This document shows, piece after piece, positions 1-10,281 of a DNA stretch of 64,000 bases. Below the pieces are notes generated by a model, which was not told the origin of the DNA, made no database searches, and saw nothing but the letters and a program-made list of their open reading frames with translations. A program made the translations under genes and the position numbers. Each line of letters begins with the position of its first letter. The stretch's first letter is position 1. This stretch comes from Orientallactaga sibirica (taxonomy: Eukaryota; Chordata; Mammalia; Rodentia; Dipodidae): NCBI GenBank assembly GCA_036365145.1, contig JAEOAD010000034.1, positions 15,033,501-15,097,500 on the forward strand. The letters are read 5' to 3'.

Positions 1-544
1 GAGACTCTGGAAAGAGACATCTGTCCACTCAGGCCTGGGAATCTGTCATTTAACTCCTGTTTCCACTGTAATAAACCCTCTTGTCCCAGATGACACTTTT
101 GTGAGGTTATCACAAATGGAAAATTTAAAGACAAAACCGGGATGCTTTCTTCCACTCGCCTGAATGAGCCTGACATCCTCCTTGATTTGACCTTGAAGGC
201 TTACTAGCTGATGTCAACCCTTGCTTTTAATCCTTGTTCTGAGTCCCTGTCAGAGCTTTTCACTGTCTGTACTAATCCAATGGTGTAATACATTTGGAAG
301 GGGAGAAACATGTCTGGATTTTTACTGTAAACTTCAAGTTTAGATGAGCCTTCTCTCAGCTTCAGTTGTCTTTTCTGAATCAGACTGAATCAGGTCTGAT
401 TCTCGGAGTGAAATTCAGGCTGTACAAGCAATCAGGGCTTCGGGATCAAAACCATGGGCTCAAATTCCTTCTGTGGTGCTTACCAGTGCTACTGTTTTGG
501 GTGGATAGAGGTCCTCCCTGACCTGCAAAACTCAACTCATGGGG
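1..544. other. Unique non-coding sequence
   Basis: I see no gene and no repeat I can name here. Reading frames are short and interrupted on both strands. Confidence 0.6.
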
Positions 545-900
545 GACAGGAGGATGTCTTCGTGGAGAAAGCGCTTGCCACACCAGTGTGAGTATCTGAA
601 TTTGGATCTCCAGAACCCATGTAAAGGCAGATACTGTGGTGCTAACATCTGTCGTTTCAGTGTACCTACAATGAGAAGGAGAGTAGAGACAGGAGAATCA
701 TCTGGAAGCTCATGAGCCAGCTAGTGTGGCATTTGCCCTGGCTAATAAACTCTGTTCCAAACAAGGTGGAATATGAGGACCAACACCTGAAGTTGTCCTC
801 TGACTTTCATACTTGTGCCATGACATGTGCATGCCCATACTCACATACTTGAACACACACAGGTGAGTGCACACACACACACACATCCCAAAACAATAAA
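545..900 (+). mobile_element. ID-B1 composite (B4-like) SINE, diverged
   Basis: A tRNA/ID-like head with 'ccagaacccatgta' is followed by a B1-derived middle and a 3' part that reads 'gttgtcctctgactttcata' and runs into CA-rich sequence. This head-middle-tail order recurs about a dozen times in the window, for example at 27913-28262. The copy is old and poorly conserved. The family name is from memory; the recurring structure is what is seen. Confidence 0.6.
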
Positions 901-1289
901 AACAACCAAACCAGGACCTGTGATAGATCTAACTTCACTTCTATGGACTTGCACTGCTTTCAAGGGAAATGTGAATGAAAGAGCATTTTAAAGATCACCA
1001 GGTGCCTCGCTACAGGACTTGCTGATTTTTGAGCAGCAAAGGAGAGGGGATTTGGAGTTCAGTGGATGTGTGTCTGAGTTTTTTTACCTGTCTGAACTGA
1101 GTTTCTATTTGTACTATTTATAAATATCCATGCTAGTTATAATAGCTGAAACTCACTGAGAAATCTACTATGGGCCATGTAGAGTCCTAAAAGTTTTATA
1201 TGGTCTCATACATTGTTGTAATATAACCTGTAGAGGGTGGGGGCCATGAGAATTTTCAATATAGATAAAAAAAATTTAGTGAGGTGGAG

Positions 1290-1342
<53 letters not shown>

Positions 1343-2190
1343 CCCAAAGCTCATTCTGTTAGTAGTGTTCTAGCTGGAGTTTGACAGATCAGGCAGGCTT
1401 CTACCTTCCTTACTGAGTTGTTTTTGGGGCACATTGGTATCTTTCATTTTTCCATCCAAAGTCACAAATTTTCTCCTCCCCCATGTGATAAGATATTCAA
1501 GATGATGTCAATATTCTGTAACTTATAAAATAACCCGCCAGCCCTAGTATCCAATAGCAAGTTCTGCCTATATCAACTTTTATACTATGGTCATCAAAAG
1601 GTGATTTTCTGTTTCCATCATTCCTTCCATATCTACTTGTTGGCCTTCCACTGTAAGGAAGGATTTTCCTTCTGTATTCTGTGCTATTTAATTGATGTCA
1701 GTACCAATTCCATGGATTCATATATTGTTTAATGGGCTATCACCATTGCTATCATTATTTACTATGATGTTCATACTTCCCAGATGTTCCTGGTGGAAGC
1801 CTGTGTCTAGCTCCTGTGTGATTTTGTCTTCATTTTCAGACACAAGGCCATCCAAGTTCATCTTGTACTTCACTCTCCTTCCCAAGCCCTAGAATCATCA
1901 ATTTCTCCCGATACCCTCTAGATCCTATTAGTGGAGAAAGGTAGTTAGAAATCAAGATTTGGCTGTTCAGTGCACTCATTTCTTCCACTGTTTGGTTTCG
2001 AGGTCCTCTAGATGCATGCGGTTGAAGGCATATGCATGTATGTAATATATGTGTTATGTACCCCTCTCTCTCTCTCTCTAGAAATCATGAATTTGTACTG
2101 ATGCTTTTGATTCCATTTTGTCATCACAGTGTTCATTCTAGCCTTCTCCCTCCCAGTACATTTAAGTTCTTTCTATCCCTTCTATGAAGT
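901..2190. other. Unique non-coding sequence with an (AG)n array
   Basis: Apart from the AG array listed separately and a short CT run near 2065-2081, nothing is recognised. The reading frame at 1692-1892 has no ATG context, domain or splice signals that would support a gene. Confidence 0.5.
1292..1340 (+). repeat. (AG)n microsatellite
   Basis: About 24 uninterrupted AG units. No DIP body flanks it, unlike the other GA arrays here, so it is a free-standing microsatellite and is likely polymorphic. Confidence 0.95.
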
Positions 2191-2223
2191 GAGGAACGTG
2201 GTTCTTTTTTGTTTTGTTTGTTC

Positions 2224-2231
<8 letters not shown>

Positions 2232-2254
<23 letters not shown>

Positions 2255-2395
2255 TTTTTTTGAGGAGAGATTTCACTATAGTTCAGTCTGATCTGGAACT
2301 CACTCTATAGTCCCAGGGTGGCCTCTAACTCACAGTGATCCTCCTACCTCTGTCTCCCCAGTACTGGTATTAAAATTGTGTGCCACCATGTTCAG
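2232..2395 (-). mobile_element. B1 SINE
   Basis: Read on the plus strand it starts with a long T run (the reverse of the A tail). The reverse-complemented B1 body follows, including 'ggcctctaactcacagtgat' and 'ggtattaaaattgtgtgcca'. Imperfect target duplications gaacgtggtt (2194-2203) and gaacctggtt (2398-2407) flank it. B1 is a 7SL-RNA-derived, L1-mobilised rodent SINE. Confidence 0.9.
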
Positions 2396-2482
2396 ATGAA
2401 CCTGGTTATTATTATCCCTGATACATTTACTTATTTTAAAAATATCCCCTTACATAACTAATATCCTTTGAAAAAATATTTT

Positions 2483-2620
2483 AGCCTGGTACAGTGGCTC
2501 ACACTTTTAATCTCAGCACTTGGGAGCAAGAGGTAGTAGGATTTTTGTGAGTTCAACCTGAGATTACAGAGTGAGATCCAGGTCAACCTGGGTTAGAGTG
2601 AGAGCCTACCTTGAAAAAAA
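2483..2620 (+). mobile_element. B1 SINE
   Basis: The B1 body runs from 'agcctggtacagtggctcac' to 'agagtgagagcctacctt' and ends in an A-rich tail. It is diverged. With the minus-strand B1 at 2232-2395 it forms an inverted pair separated by about 90 bp. Confidence 0.88.
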
Positions 2621-2789
2621 TATATTTGCAAGGGAAGAGAGAGAGAGAGAGAGAGAGAATTGTTGTGATAGGGACTCCAGACACATGTGCTACTTTGTGC
2701 ATCTGGCTTTGCATGGGTCGGGGGAATCAAACCCCAGCCTTCAGACTTTACAAGCAAGTGCTTTTTACTGCTGAGCCATCTCTCCAGCC
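2621..2789 (-). mobile_element. DIP-type SINE (B2 superfamily), internally deleted
   Basis: The minus-strand DIP signature is present: a GA-rich stretch, then 'gggactccagacacatgtgc' and the head 'ctgagccatctctccagcc'. The usual 'ccactgcaaatgaactcc' block is missing, so this copy has an internal deletion. It abuts the tail of the B1 at 2483-2620. Confidence 0.85.
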
Positions 2790-3420
2790 ATACCTAATGT
2801 CTTTATTAAATCATGCTGCCAGACTCTTGGACCAGCCAGCCACATTGCTGTCCCCCAACTCCTGCTGTGTTTTGGATACCCCAGTACCTCATCATGAAGG
2901 AAAGTTCAAGAGTAGCTCTTGGTGTGAAAGGAAGGTCATTTACTAGGCCACTGCAGGAGATACATGGTCATGGTGACTTTGTTGTATATTCCAGTACATT
3001 AACTGAGCTTCTATTGTGTGTTATTCACTATGCTTAATGTTGTGACTACCTATGTTACTAAACCATCTACTGAGCCTGAAAAAGCTCACTGTTTCAAAAT
3101 ATAGGCGGATATGTGGCCGGCTAATGCCCATCTTTGTGTTAAAGATTCTATGGAGAATCTCAGCTATGTGATGGTGATGCCAGGGAAAAGGGGAAACCTA
3201 AACCTATGAGTCAGCCAGACAAAAAAGAGGGAGAGGTGGGCTGGAGACAGAAAGAGCGGCGTTCTCTAGCTGCAGAAGCATAGTGTACTATACATTGTAG
3301 CACAGCCATTCCCAAAAGTCTGATAACAAGGAACTTGATTCTCGAAAGTCAGTTGATCTCTAAGGGTCAGGGCCAGCCAGAGATGAGGGCTCACCTGGAA
3401 AGCTAACAATTTAGCATCCC
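2790..3420. other. Unique non-coding sequence
   Basis: No repeat family recognised and no coding signal. Short open frames at 2611-3037 run across SINE sequence into this segment and are not genes. Confidence 0.5.
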
Positions 3421-3778
3421 TTATCTGTTACTTTTCTCATTGCTGTGACAAGGTAACTGTCCAAAGCAACTTAAGGAAGGAAGGGTTTATTTTGGCTCAG
3501 TGTGAGGGTACAGTATCATGGTGGGGAAGTCATGCTGGCAGAGGCTTCAGGCAGCTGCTCACATTTCAGTCCATAGTCAGGGAGCAGAAAGACATGAACG
3601 CTGAGGCTCTGCTCAGTTTCTCCTTTCTGTTAAGTCTGGGATGGAAGTCCAAGAAATAATGGAACCCACAGTTAGGGTGGGTTTTTATACTTCAATTATC
3701 CCATCCTAGAAAATCCTTCACAGATATGCCCAGAGATCGATTGCCATGATGATTTAGATCCCATCAGTTATCTATCAC
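3421..3778 (-). mobile_element. Solo LTR, LTR-B group (ERVL-MaLR-like)
   Basis: The minus-strand form of the LTR-B group runs from 'cttttctcattgctgtgaca' through 'gaagggtttattttggctca' and 'cacagttagggtgggttttt' to 'agttatctatcaca'. 'gggtttatttt' is the complement of the AATAAA signal region near the LTR 3' end. There is no internal retroviral sequence next to it, so it is a solo LTR. The broad family is recalled from rodent genomes; the exact subfamily is not assigned. Confidence 0.75.
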
Positions 3779-3811
3779 ACATCTCATCAGGCTTATAAGA
3801 ATCTACATCTT

Positions 3812-4052
3812 TGGCATGGGGGTTGAGACAGAGTCTTACTATGTAGTCTGGCCTTGAATTAGGAATTCTCCTGTCTTACTCTTTTGAGTTCTGGCATTAC
3901 AGGTCTGTGTTACCTACATCCAGCTGGTAAGCAAGCAAATCTGATTTATTTATTTACTTATTTATTTATTTTTTGGTTATCAATGGTGATGGAAAGTGGG
4001 GTCTCACATATGCTAGGTAAATACTCTACTACTGTGCTATACCCCTGTCCCT
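3812..4052 (-). mobile_element. B1-like / ID-like composite SINE remnant
   Basis: A B1-like minus-strand block ('gagacagagtcttactatgt', 'ctggcattacaggtctgtgt') is followed by a TTTA-rich stretch and an ID-like minus head ('gctaggtaaatactctacta'). This is consistent with an old composite SINE. Confidence 0.5.
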
Positions 4053-4371
4053 TAAATCTTAATGAAGTCTTCATTTAGGAGGGAAAGAGAAATAAAAGTT
4101 TGAAAAAATGTCCATAAAAATATGAACCTCTTTAGTTAATTAAAATGAAAAGTACTTCTAGCTCAGCAGCTCTGTGGGAGGACTCTTGAGTCATCGGGTG
4201 GTCTGTACAGACTGGGTAGTATAGTGTGCAGAGGCACTGAGCTATTTGTCAGGATGTGAGTGGGTGCCTTCAGTGCTCTTTATGACAAAGAAATAGTTTT
4301 TGCTAATTGATTTGCATTAGGTAAGAAGTTGCAGATGGACACCTGAGGGATCTGCCTATGCAGGTATCCGC
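4053..4371. other. Unique non-coding sequence
   Basis: Nothing recognised. Confidence 0.5.
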
Positions 4372-4705
4372 TGTGGTTATTTGAACATGAAGTGTCTCCC
4401 ATTGCCTCATGTGTTTGAGATTGGGCCTCAAACTTAGCTTCTGGGAAGCGGAGCCTTGCCGGAGGTGTGGCACTGGGGCAGACCTTGTGGTGTATTAGTG
4501 TAGCCTCCTGGATGTCCGGGCTTGCTTACTTTTGTTGCTACCTCCCAGATGATGTGACATGTTGTTTTGCTGACTTCTGCTCTGCCATGCTTTTCCTGCC
4601 ATGACAAAACTTCTCCTCAAGACTGTCAGCCAAAATGAACCCATTCTATTCATCAGCTGTTTCTGTCATGTTTTGTCCCCGCAACAAGGAACGTTAACTG
4701 CAACA
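4372..4705 (+). mobile_element. Solo LTR, LTR-C group (MaLR-like)
   Basis: Begins 'tgtggttatttgaacatgaa' and continues through the 'gaagcggagccttgccgg' block to 'ctgccatgacaaaacttctc' and 'cagccaaaatgaaccc', where the usual AATAAA has decayed. It ends near 'ttaactgcaaca'. The layout matches the other LTR-C copies at 53294-53641 and 63645-63990. Confidence 0.7.
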
Positions 4706-4887
4706 CCCTCTTACAGACAGGTATCTCAAGCAACAGCCCTACTAACCATTGCTTATGCCAGCTTTGCCATGGTTCCAGAGTGACTTGGGGACATGACCTG
4801 TTTTCTAGTTGGTGAGGACATCCTCTAACTATTACATCTGTTTCTCATCTACTCCTCTCCAAACAGTTACTCCACCACATATCTTTT

Positions 4888-4912
4888 TTAAAAAATATTT
4901 TATTTATTTATT

Positions 4913-4950
<38 letters not shown>

Positions 4951-5105
4951 CAGAATGGTTGTGCCAGGGCCTCCAGCCACTGCAAATGAACTCCAGATGC
5001 ATGCACCCCCTTGTGCATCTACCTTATGGGGGACCTGGAGAGTCGAACAGGGATCCTTTGTCTTTGCAGGCAAGCGACTTAACCACTAGGCCATCTCTCC
5101 AGCCC
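4888..5105 (-). mobile_element. DIP-type SINE
   Basis: An (AG)n block of about 17 units is followed by 'ccactgcaaatgaactccag', 'cccccttgtgcatctacc' and the head 'aggccatctctccagccc'. The 14-bp target duplication accacatatctttt is perfect at 4874-4887 and 5109-5122, which fixes the insertion boundaries. Confidence 0.95.
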
Positions 5106-5122
5106 TCTACCACATATCTTTT

Positions 5123-5614
5123 GATACTCCTTCTCCTCCGGCTTGGACCCTGAGTAGGGTAGAAGCAAAATAGGACCATTTCTCTGAAGGTGGAGCTCTC
5201 TCCAAAGCTCCTGGGTTCGCATTTGCCACCACGGAGACTGGAGGCAGCAGTTACAGATTTGTCATGATTGCTCCCTACCTGGGCCAAGTGCTCCTGTGCG
5301 TAGGACATGGACGAGGAAGTGGGGAGAAGCAAATTGGTGTTGTAAACAAGCTCTCCAGAGCAATGTTTTCTTGAGACAAGAAATTGTTTACAAGCTCCAT
5401 GGGATCATTATTTACATAAAACAATCACCGTGCTCATTGCCCAAGCATGCTCACTTACTCATTTAAAACAAGTACCTGCAGGACTTGGCAAACCACAGTG
5501 CTGGGTCCTGTGTATTCCTGTCTCTCTGCAGGGACCATATTTACTGTGTTAATGTTTTCAATCTGGTGATCATAGCAGCTACCATTTCAGAGAGCTACTT
5601 TTGATAGATATTAT
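5123..5614. other. Unique non-coding sequence
   Basis: The minus-strand frame over 5024-5332 is half DIP sequence and is not a gene. No other signal is seen. Confidence 0.5.
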
Positions 5615-5762
5615 AGTTTAATTTTTCACAACAACCTGGTGAGGTAGAGCACGCCATCCCTCTGGACAGAGGAAGAAAATGAGGCTCACAGGTATGTGGT
5701 GACTTGTTCAAATTGTCACAGCAAGGGAGCAGGGTGGACTAGCAGCCTGCCTTTCTTGGGAC
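5615..5762 (-). mobile_element. MIR relic
   Basis: Contains the reverse-strand MIR core pattern: 'cctggtgaggtagagc', then 'aggaagaaaatgaggctcac' and 'gtcacagcaagggagcagg'. MIR is an ancient mammal-wide tRNA-derived SINE. The copy is diverged, as expected. Confidence 0.7.
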
Positions 5763-6228
5763 AGGTGGAGAGGATGAAGCTTTTCCCACATGGGAAAGAG
5801 GGGTGTGAAGCAAGGGGCAAGCAAGAAACACTTGCAGCCCTAGCAGAGGGCTAGGGAGCTCCAGCATGACTGAGGAAAGGTGTTTTGTGAGTGGTAAAGA
5901 GCAAACTGGGGAGTCTGTTAGGCTGTAGCCTTGATGTGAATGGGAACCCAGGCCAAACCTGCTGACATTCTGGTCAAGACTTACCTTCTTTCTGGGGCTG
6001 CAATTATTTGTTGTAAATAAAGAGGCAATAACCAGCTTAGGATCTCATGGAGCTTTATGGCTTCCGTTGGATGGGGTTTTGGATGGGAAGTCCATGAATG
6101 TTTTAAAATTAAATGCAAATGTTATATATTTGCATGTCTCAGATTCTCAACTGTTACCTAGTAGCAATGAAAACAATGGCACTGAGGGCAACCATTCATC
6201 AGGTTCTCATTAAGTGGAGAACATTGTA
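5763..6228. other. Unique non-coding sequence
   Basis: Nothing recognised. Confidence 0.5.
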
Positions 6229-6459
6229 TTTATTTATTTATTTTACTTATTTGAGAGAGAGAGAGAGAGAGGAAGAGAGAGAGAGGAAGGGTGTATCAGG
6301 GCCTTCAGCTGCTACAAACGAACTCCAGATATGTGCGCCCCCTTGTGGTGCATGTGCAACATTGTGCACTTGCGTCTGGCTGTGGGACCTAGAGATTTGA
6401 ACATGAGTTCTTAGGCTTTGCACGCAAGTGCCTTAACTGCTAAGACATCTGTCCAGACC
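6229..6459 (-). mobile_element. DIP-type SINE, long-insert subfamily
   Basis: DIP with an extra block of about 30 bp ('ggtgcatgtgcaacattgtg') between 'cccccttgtg' and 'tctggctgtgggacc'. The copies at 28912, 42354 and 60461 share this block. The flanks share 'cattgta'. It holds a CTCF-like core at 6335-6348. Confidence 0.92.
6335..6348 (-). promoter_or_regulatory. CTCF-like core motif inside a DIP SINE
   Basis: On the minus strand it reads ccacaagggggcgc, which matches the 14-nt CTCF core consensus CCASYAGRKGGCRS at all but the fifth position. Sequence match only; occupancy is unknown. Confidence 0.4.
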
Positions 6460-6527
6460 CATTGTAGTTTTTTTTTTTATAACTTATTTATGTCTTAGAA
6501 GCTACATGTGCTAAATATTATTTTCAT

Positions 6528-6829
6528 TTTTATTTAATATTATTTATTTATGTATGAGTGAGTGCATGCAACAGCATGTGTGTAGAGGTCAGAGGGCAAC
6601 TTTCAGGTTGGTCTTCACCTTCTACCTTGCCCAAGGCAAGGCTTTTCTCTATTTACCACTTCAGTTTTGAGCTTCTGGGAAATTTTCCTGACTCTGCCTC
6701 TCTTTTCTCATATGCACAGTAACTAGGATTATAGATACCCACCACAGGCGTCAGCTTTTACATGGAAACTGGGAATCTGAACTCAGGTACTCGGAATTGC
6801 TATATCTACTAAGCCATAGCCCCAGGCCC
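6528..6829 (-). mobile_element. ID-B1 composite (B4-like) SINE
   Basis: Minus-strand order: 'tgtgtgtagaggtcagaggg', a B1-like middle ('aggattatagatacccacca'), then the ID-like head 'ctactaagccatagcccc'. Same layout as 31405-31782 and 49690-50022. Confidence 0.7.
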
Positions 6830-6837
6830 TGTTGATT

Positions 6838-6955
6838 TTTTAATAGCAAGTGAAATGGAGGCTCAGGAAGGTTGAATAACTTGTTAAAACCTCAGAGCGG
6901 TGAATGGTGGAAGTCAAGGTAAGATGCTAGGGAACTGCAGCTCTTAATCACAAAA
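6838..6955 (-). mobile_element. MIR relic
   Basis: 'gaaatggaggctcaggaagg', 'ttgaataacttgttaaaacc' and 'gtggaagtcaagg' match the reverse-strand MIR core. Confidence 0.6.
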
Positions 6956-7014
6956 CTTGGTAATGATCTTGTGTTCCACGTACTTCCTCAGGCTTTAGAG
7001 ACAGAAAGGACCAC

Positions 7015-7618
7015 TGAAATGATTGATCTCAGCCGTCAATTTGCTAAGCTTTTTTTTTTTAATCAATTTTAAAATTTGTTTATTTTCAAGCAGAGAGAGA
7101 AATACAGAGAAGAGAGACAGACAGAGAGAATGGGCATTCCAGGGCTACTAGTCACTGCAAATGAACTCCAGAAGCATGTGTCACTTTGTATATCTGGCTT
7201 ATATGAGTACTGGGGAATTGAACCCGAGTTCTTAGCCTTTGCAGGCAAGTACCTTAACCACTAAGCCATCTTTCCAGGCCTAATTTGCTAAGTTTTGAAT
7301 CACTATGGAAGCAAATCTCTGGACATGTCTGTGAGGTAGTTTCTGGATTAGAGTAACTGAGGAAAAAAATCTGAATATGAATGGACCATGGATCCTGGAC
7401 TGCATAAAAAGGAGAAAGTGAGCCGAGCACCAGCATTTATTGCTCTCCGCTGACTGGAGATATTATGGAGCTGCTCTGTTTCTTGTCTCTGTGGCCATGC
7501 CTCCCTTACCATGATAAGCTGCATCTTCTTGAACTCTAAGCTAAAATAAACCCTTCCTTCCTTAAGCTGCTTTTGTCAGGCTATTTGGTTACAGCAATAA
7601 GAACAGTAAGTAATATAA
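7015..7618 (+). mobile_element. LTR-B solo LTR split by a DIP SINE
   Basis: The LTR begins near 'tgaaatgattgatctcag' and resumes after the DIP with 'gcaaatctctggacatgtct'. It continues with 'ggactgcataaaaaggagaa' (a TATA-like stretch), 'gctaaaataaacccttcctt' (poly-A signal region) and ends near 'gaacagtaagtaatata'. The DIP at 7049-7280 interrupts the first 35 bp. Removing the DIP and one target copy restores continuity with the other LTR-B members. Confidence 0.75.
7049..7280 (-). mobile_element. DIP-type SINE nested in an LTR
   Basis: DIP with 'gtcactgcaaatgaactcca' and the head 'taagccatctttccagg'. The perfect 11-bp target duplication aatttgctaag (7038-7048 and 7282-7292) shows it landed inside the older LTR-B. 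Confidence 0.95.
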
Positions 7619-8062
7619 CCGCTGAATGGAATCGTGGCCTCTGGCATATTGTGATTTGGAAGAAGCGTTTGATGGGGGAAAGCTGATTAACGCTCCTTTC
7701 CATAGAAAGAAAGTTCCTGGTTTGTTGGACTGGTCAGCCATTTATTGAACAAACAGCAAACTGACATGGACTGGCCTGTGCCATGCACTGAGGGGGTGGA
7801 GCCTCCCTGAGTTCCTAGCCTGGCAGGAGAGTTCCAAGGGAAAGCCTATGGTGGATTATAAATGGAATGAAAGCTGGGATGGGGCTGAGATACTGAGGCC
7901 TGGATGGAGACCTGTCCCTGTCCAGGATAGTCAAGGGGGTAGGAAGGGCCTGGATGAAAACAAGCCCACATTGATTGACAGCTTTCAAGAGGCAGAGAAG
8001 TTCCAGGGGTCCTTGTAGAGGAAGCTCTAAAGCAGTGAGAAGGACAGAAACAAGAGCCAACT
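7619..8062. other. Unique non-coding sequence
   Basis: No gene. The minus frame over 7815-8060 has no recognisable domain or splice context. A trace of an old 'tttattgaac...tgtgccatgcactg' repeat lies near 7740-7790. Confidence 0.45.
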
Positions 8063-8270
8063 GATATTTAGTGAGCCTTGGTTATTCTTCAGGACTTCTC
8101 AGAGGGTATGCAAGCTGGTTGTGTTCAGCCCTATTTTGAGTCCTCTGAGGGGTGAGAAAAGCAGGGTTCAAAGAGATGGTCTAACTTGGCAATATATTCA
8201 GCAAGGAGTGGCAAAAGCAGAATTTTGACTCATGTCTGTCTGGTCCCCAAATCTAGGCTTGGCCCCATGA
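8063..8270 (-). mobile_element. MIR relic
   Basis: 'gaggggtgagaaaagcaggg', 'gatggtctaacttggcaat' and 'aggagtggcaaaagcagaat' follow the reverse-strand MIR order (oligo-G region, 'taacttgccca', 'agtggcagagc'). Confidence 0.55.
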
Positions 8271-8594
8271 AGCACATAGTTTCTATCACCGTGGAGGGAG
8301 GAGGCCTAGAGAATAGTAAGTTTTCCTAAGAGGAGATGTACTGTGTTTGGCACACTCCCACATAAACTAGACTATTGTCCCTATGTGGATGCACTGAGGA
8401 GTACAGAGACTGTATGGACAATCAGTTCCTAAGCTGGAATCCTACCCTGGCCTACCTAAAGCCATAACCTGCCCTTCCTGCTGAACCTCAGAGCAAGTCT
8501 TCTTAAACTCCATGATCTATCTCCAAGCCACAGAACTTCCATTATTGGCTTCCTCCCTCCTCCGTGCCCTGCATGAGTTCAGTGCCATCACATT

Positions 8595-8830
8595 CCTTCC
8601 ACTAGTTACCTGCATTTGAATCTGTGATTTGCTGTTATTGGCCCTGTGATATTGGGTAGATTACTTGGCTTCTCTGAAAGTCTCTTTCTTCAACTGTTAA
8701 ATAAGGCACAATAGATAATACATGCTTCAGAGAGTGGCTGGAATGAGATAAGGCCTGGTGTTGGGCCAAGACTAAGTGTCTGCTCTATCACTGTGAACTC
8801 TTGTTTTCATCACAATAAGAAGGCATCACC
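8595..8830 (+). mobile_element. MIR relic
   Basis: Plus-strand MIR pattern: 'tgatattgggtagattactt', 'ggcttctctgaaagtctctt', 'caactgttaaataaggca', then the 3' part 'gctggaatgagataagg'. Confidence 0.65.
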
Positions 8831-8999
8831 AGTGTGTAAAATTGCTCCACTGAAGGAGGAGGAAGGAGAGGTATTGGAATAAAGAGCATTCTGTGCTGCC
8901 AAGCCTTTGACTCTGGGATTTTATTATTGCACTTGGACAAGACTTTGTTCTTGCACTCTCTCCAGAGAGCTGAGCAGGCAACTAGTTAGTAGGATGTGG

Positions 9000-9160
9000 T
9001 CACATAGGCTTGTTCCCAACGTTGGTGGCTGAGTTCAAATTCTCCCTCTGTCACTGACTAAAAAGGGGAAGGTGTGGTGTGGCCTCCGTGGCTCTAGACT
9101 CTGTTCCCTTATTTGTTATGTGGACACAACACCAGCATCTCCTTTTGAAGTTTTGCTTTC
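9000..9160 (+). mobile_element. MIR relic
   Basis: 'gagttcaaattctccctctg' followed by 'tcactgact' and a degraded '...tctgttcccttatttgttatg' matches the plus-strand MIR core. Confidence 0.5.
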
Positions 9161-9184
9161 TGTGAGTGCTGAGAATTAATGGAG

Positions 9185-9305
9185 TCAGTCCTTAATCATT
9201 TGCTTTTTATTCAGTGCCTATCACGTGCCATGTGTGGGGACAGACCAGTGAGGCAAAAAAAAGTCCTTCTTTTTGGAGAGATTGCATTCAACTTTAGGGA
9301 AACAG
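9185..9305 (+). mobile_element. Ancient interspersed repeat, family not assigned
   Basis: The pattern 'ttattcagtgcctatcacgt' ... 'gagagattgcattcaacttt' resembles an old mammal-wide repeat ('...gagtgcctactatgtgcc...ggagcttacattct...'). Similar traces occur near 30010-30100 and 38350-38460. I do not assign a family. Confidence 0.4.
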
Positions 9306-9307
9306 AA

Positions 9308-9311
<4 letters not shown>

Positions 9312-9354
<43 letters not shown>
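9312..9354 (+). repeat. (CA)n microsatellite
   Basis: About 20 CA units after 'gcgcg'. Confidence 0.95.
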
Positions 9355-9357
<3 letters not shown>

Positions 9358-9379
9358 GTGATTTGTGGGAGTCCCAAAT

Positions 9380-9905
9380 GATATAGACACTTCGGAAAAA
9401 TTTTGGCTATTTCTTATAAAATGAAACATACCTTTGTTATATATTATCCCATAATATCACTGCTAGGCATGTGTCCAAGAGAAATGAAAGTGACTAGTCA
9501 CACAAGAACCTGAGTGCACATATTTGCTTATATTCACGCCAGACTGAAAACAACCAGGATGTCCTTTATCAAGTGAATAAGAAAACCATGATACTTAACA
9601 AATGGAAATATACCTAGAAATAAAAATGAACAAAGAGTTGTAAAATGTAACAGAGGCTGAACACTTATGATTCCATTTTAAAGACAATCCCAGAAGACAA
9701 AGCTATAGAATCATCAGTGGTGGCCAAGACTGTGGATAAGGAAAAGGATTGATTACACAGGAAGTTTTTCGATTTGATAGAATTTTTGTTTTGATTTTGG
9801 TGACGATTATACAACTCTATGTATTTATCAAATTTTATAGAACTTACATCAAAAAGGATCAACTGTATTTCATGTACATTTATCTCAAAATATTTATGAG
9901 TAGTA
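9380..9905 (+). mobile_element. Ancient L1 (L1M-type) 3' end
   Basis: Retains the ordered landmarks of an old mammalian L1 3' end: 'tgaaaacaaccaggatgtcc', 'cacttatgattccattttaa', 'agtggtggccaagactg', 'gtgacgattatacaactcta' and 'tcaaattttatagaacttac', ending 'gtacatttatctc'. No reading frame is preserved. Confidence 0.75.
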
Positions 9906-9937
9906 AGAATATAATTTATAAATATTAGAAGATATAC

Positions 9938-10281
9938 AATATCACTGTCTCATTGCTAGGACAAAGCACCTGGCCCAAAACAGCTGATGGGAGGAAAGTT
10001 TCTATTTTGTCTTACAGTCTCAAGGGGAAGCTGCATGATGGCAGGGAAAGCATGGCATGAGCAGAGGCTGAACATCACCTCTGCCACAGCAGGTAGAAAG
10101 CTGCAGCAGGAGAGTGAGAGAAACTCTAGCAAGGGGAAGCTGGCTCTAACATACCTAAGCCGACCCCCAACAACACACCTCCTCCAGCAAGGCTCCATCT
10201 CCCAAATTGCCATCACCTGGGGACAAAACATTTAAAACATATGATTTTTTTGGGGATGGACACCTAATTCAAACCACCACA
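9938..10281 (-). mobile_element. 3' LTR (LTR-A group) of a MaLR element
   Basis: On the minus strand it starts tgtggtggtttgaatt and contains 'cctgccatcatgcagcttcc'. It is the downstream LTR of the element occupying 9938-11722. It is noticeably diverged from the partner LTR at 11456-11722, so the insertion is old. Confidence 0.85.

Noticed and set aside
8940..9000. Possible exon-like open stretch near 'ctctctccagagagctgagc'
   Set aside because: No matching donor downstream; surrounded by MIR relics.
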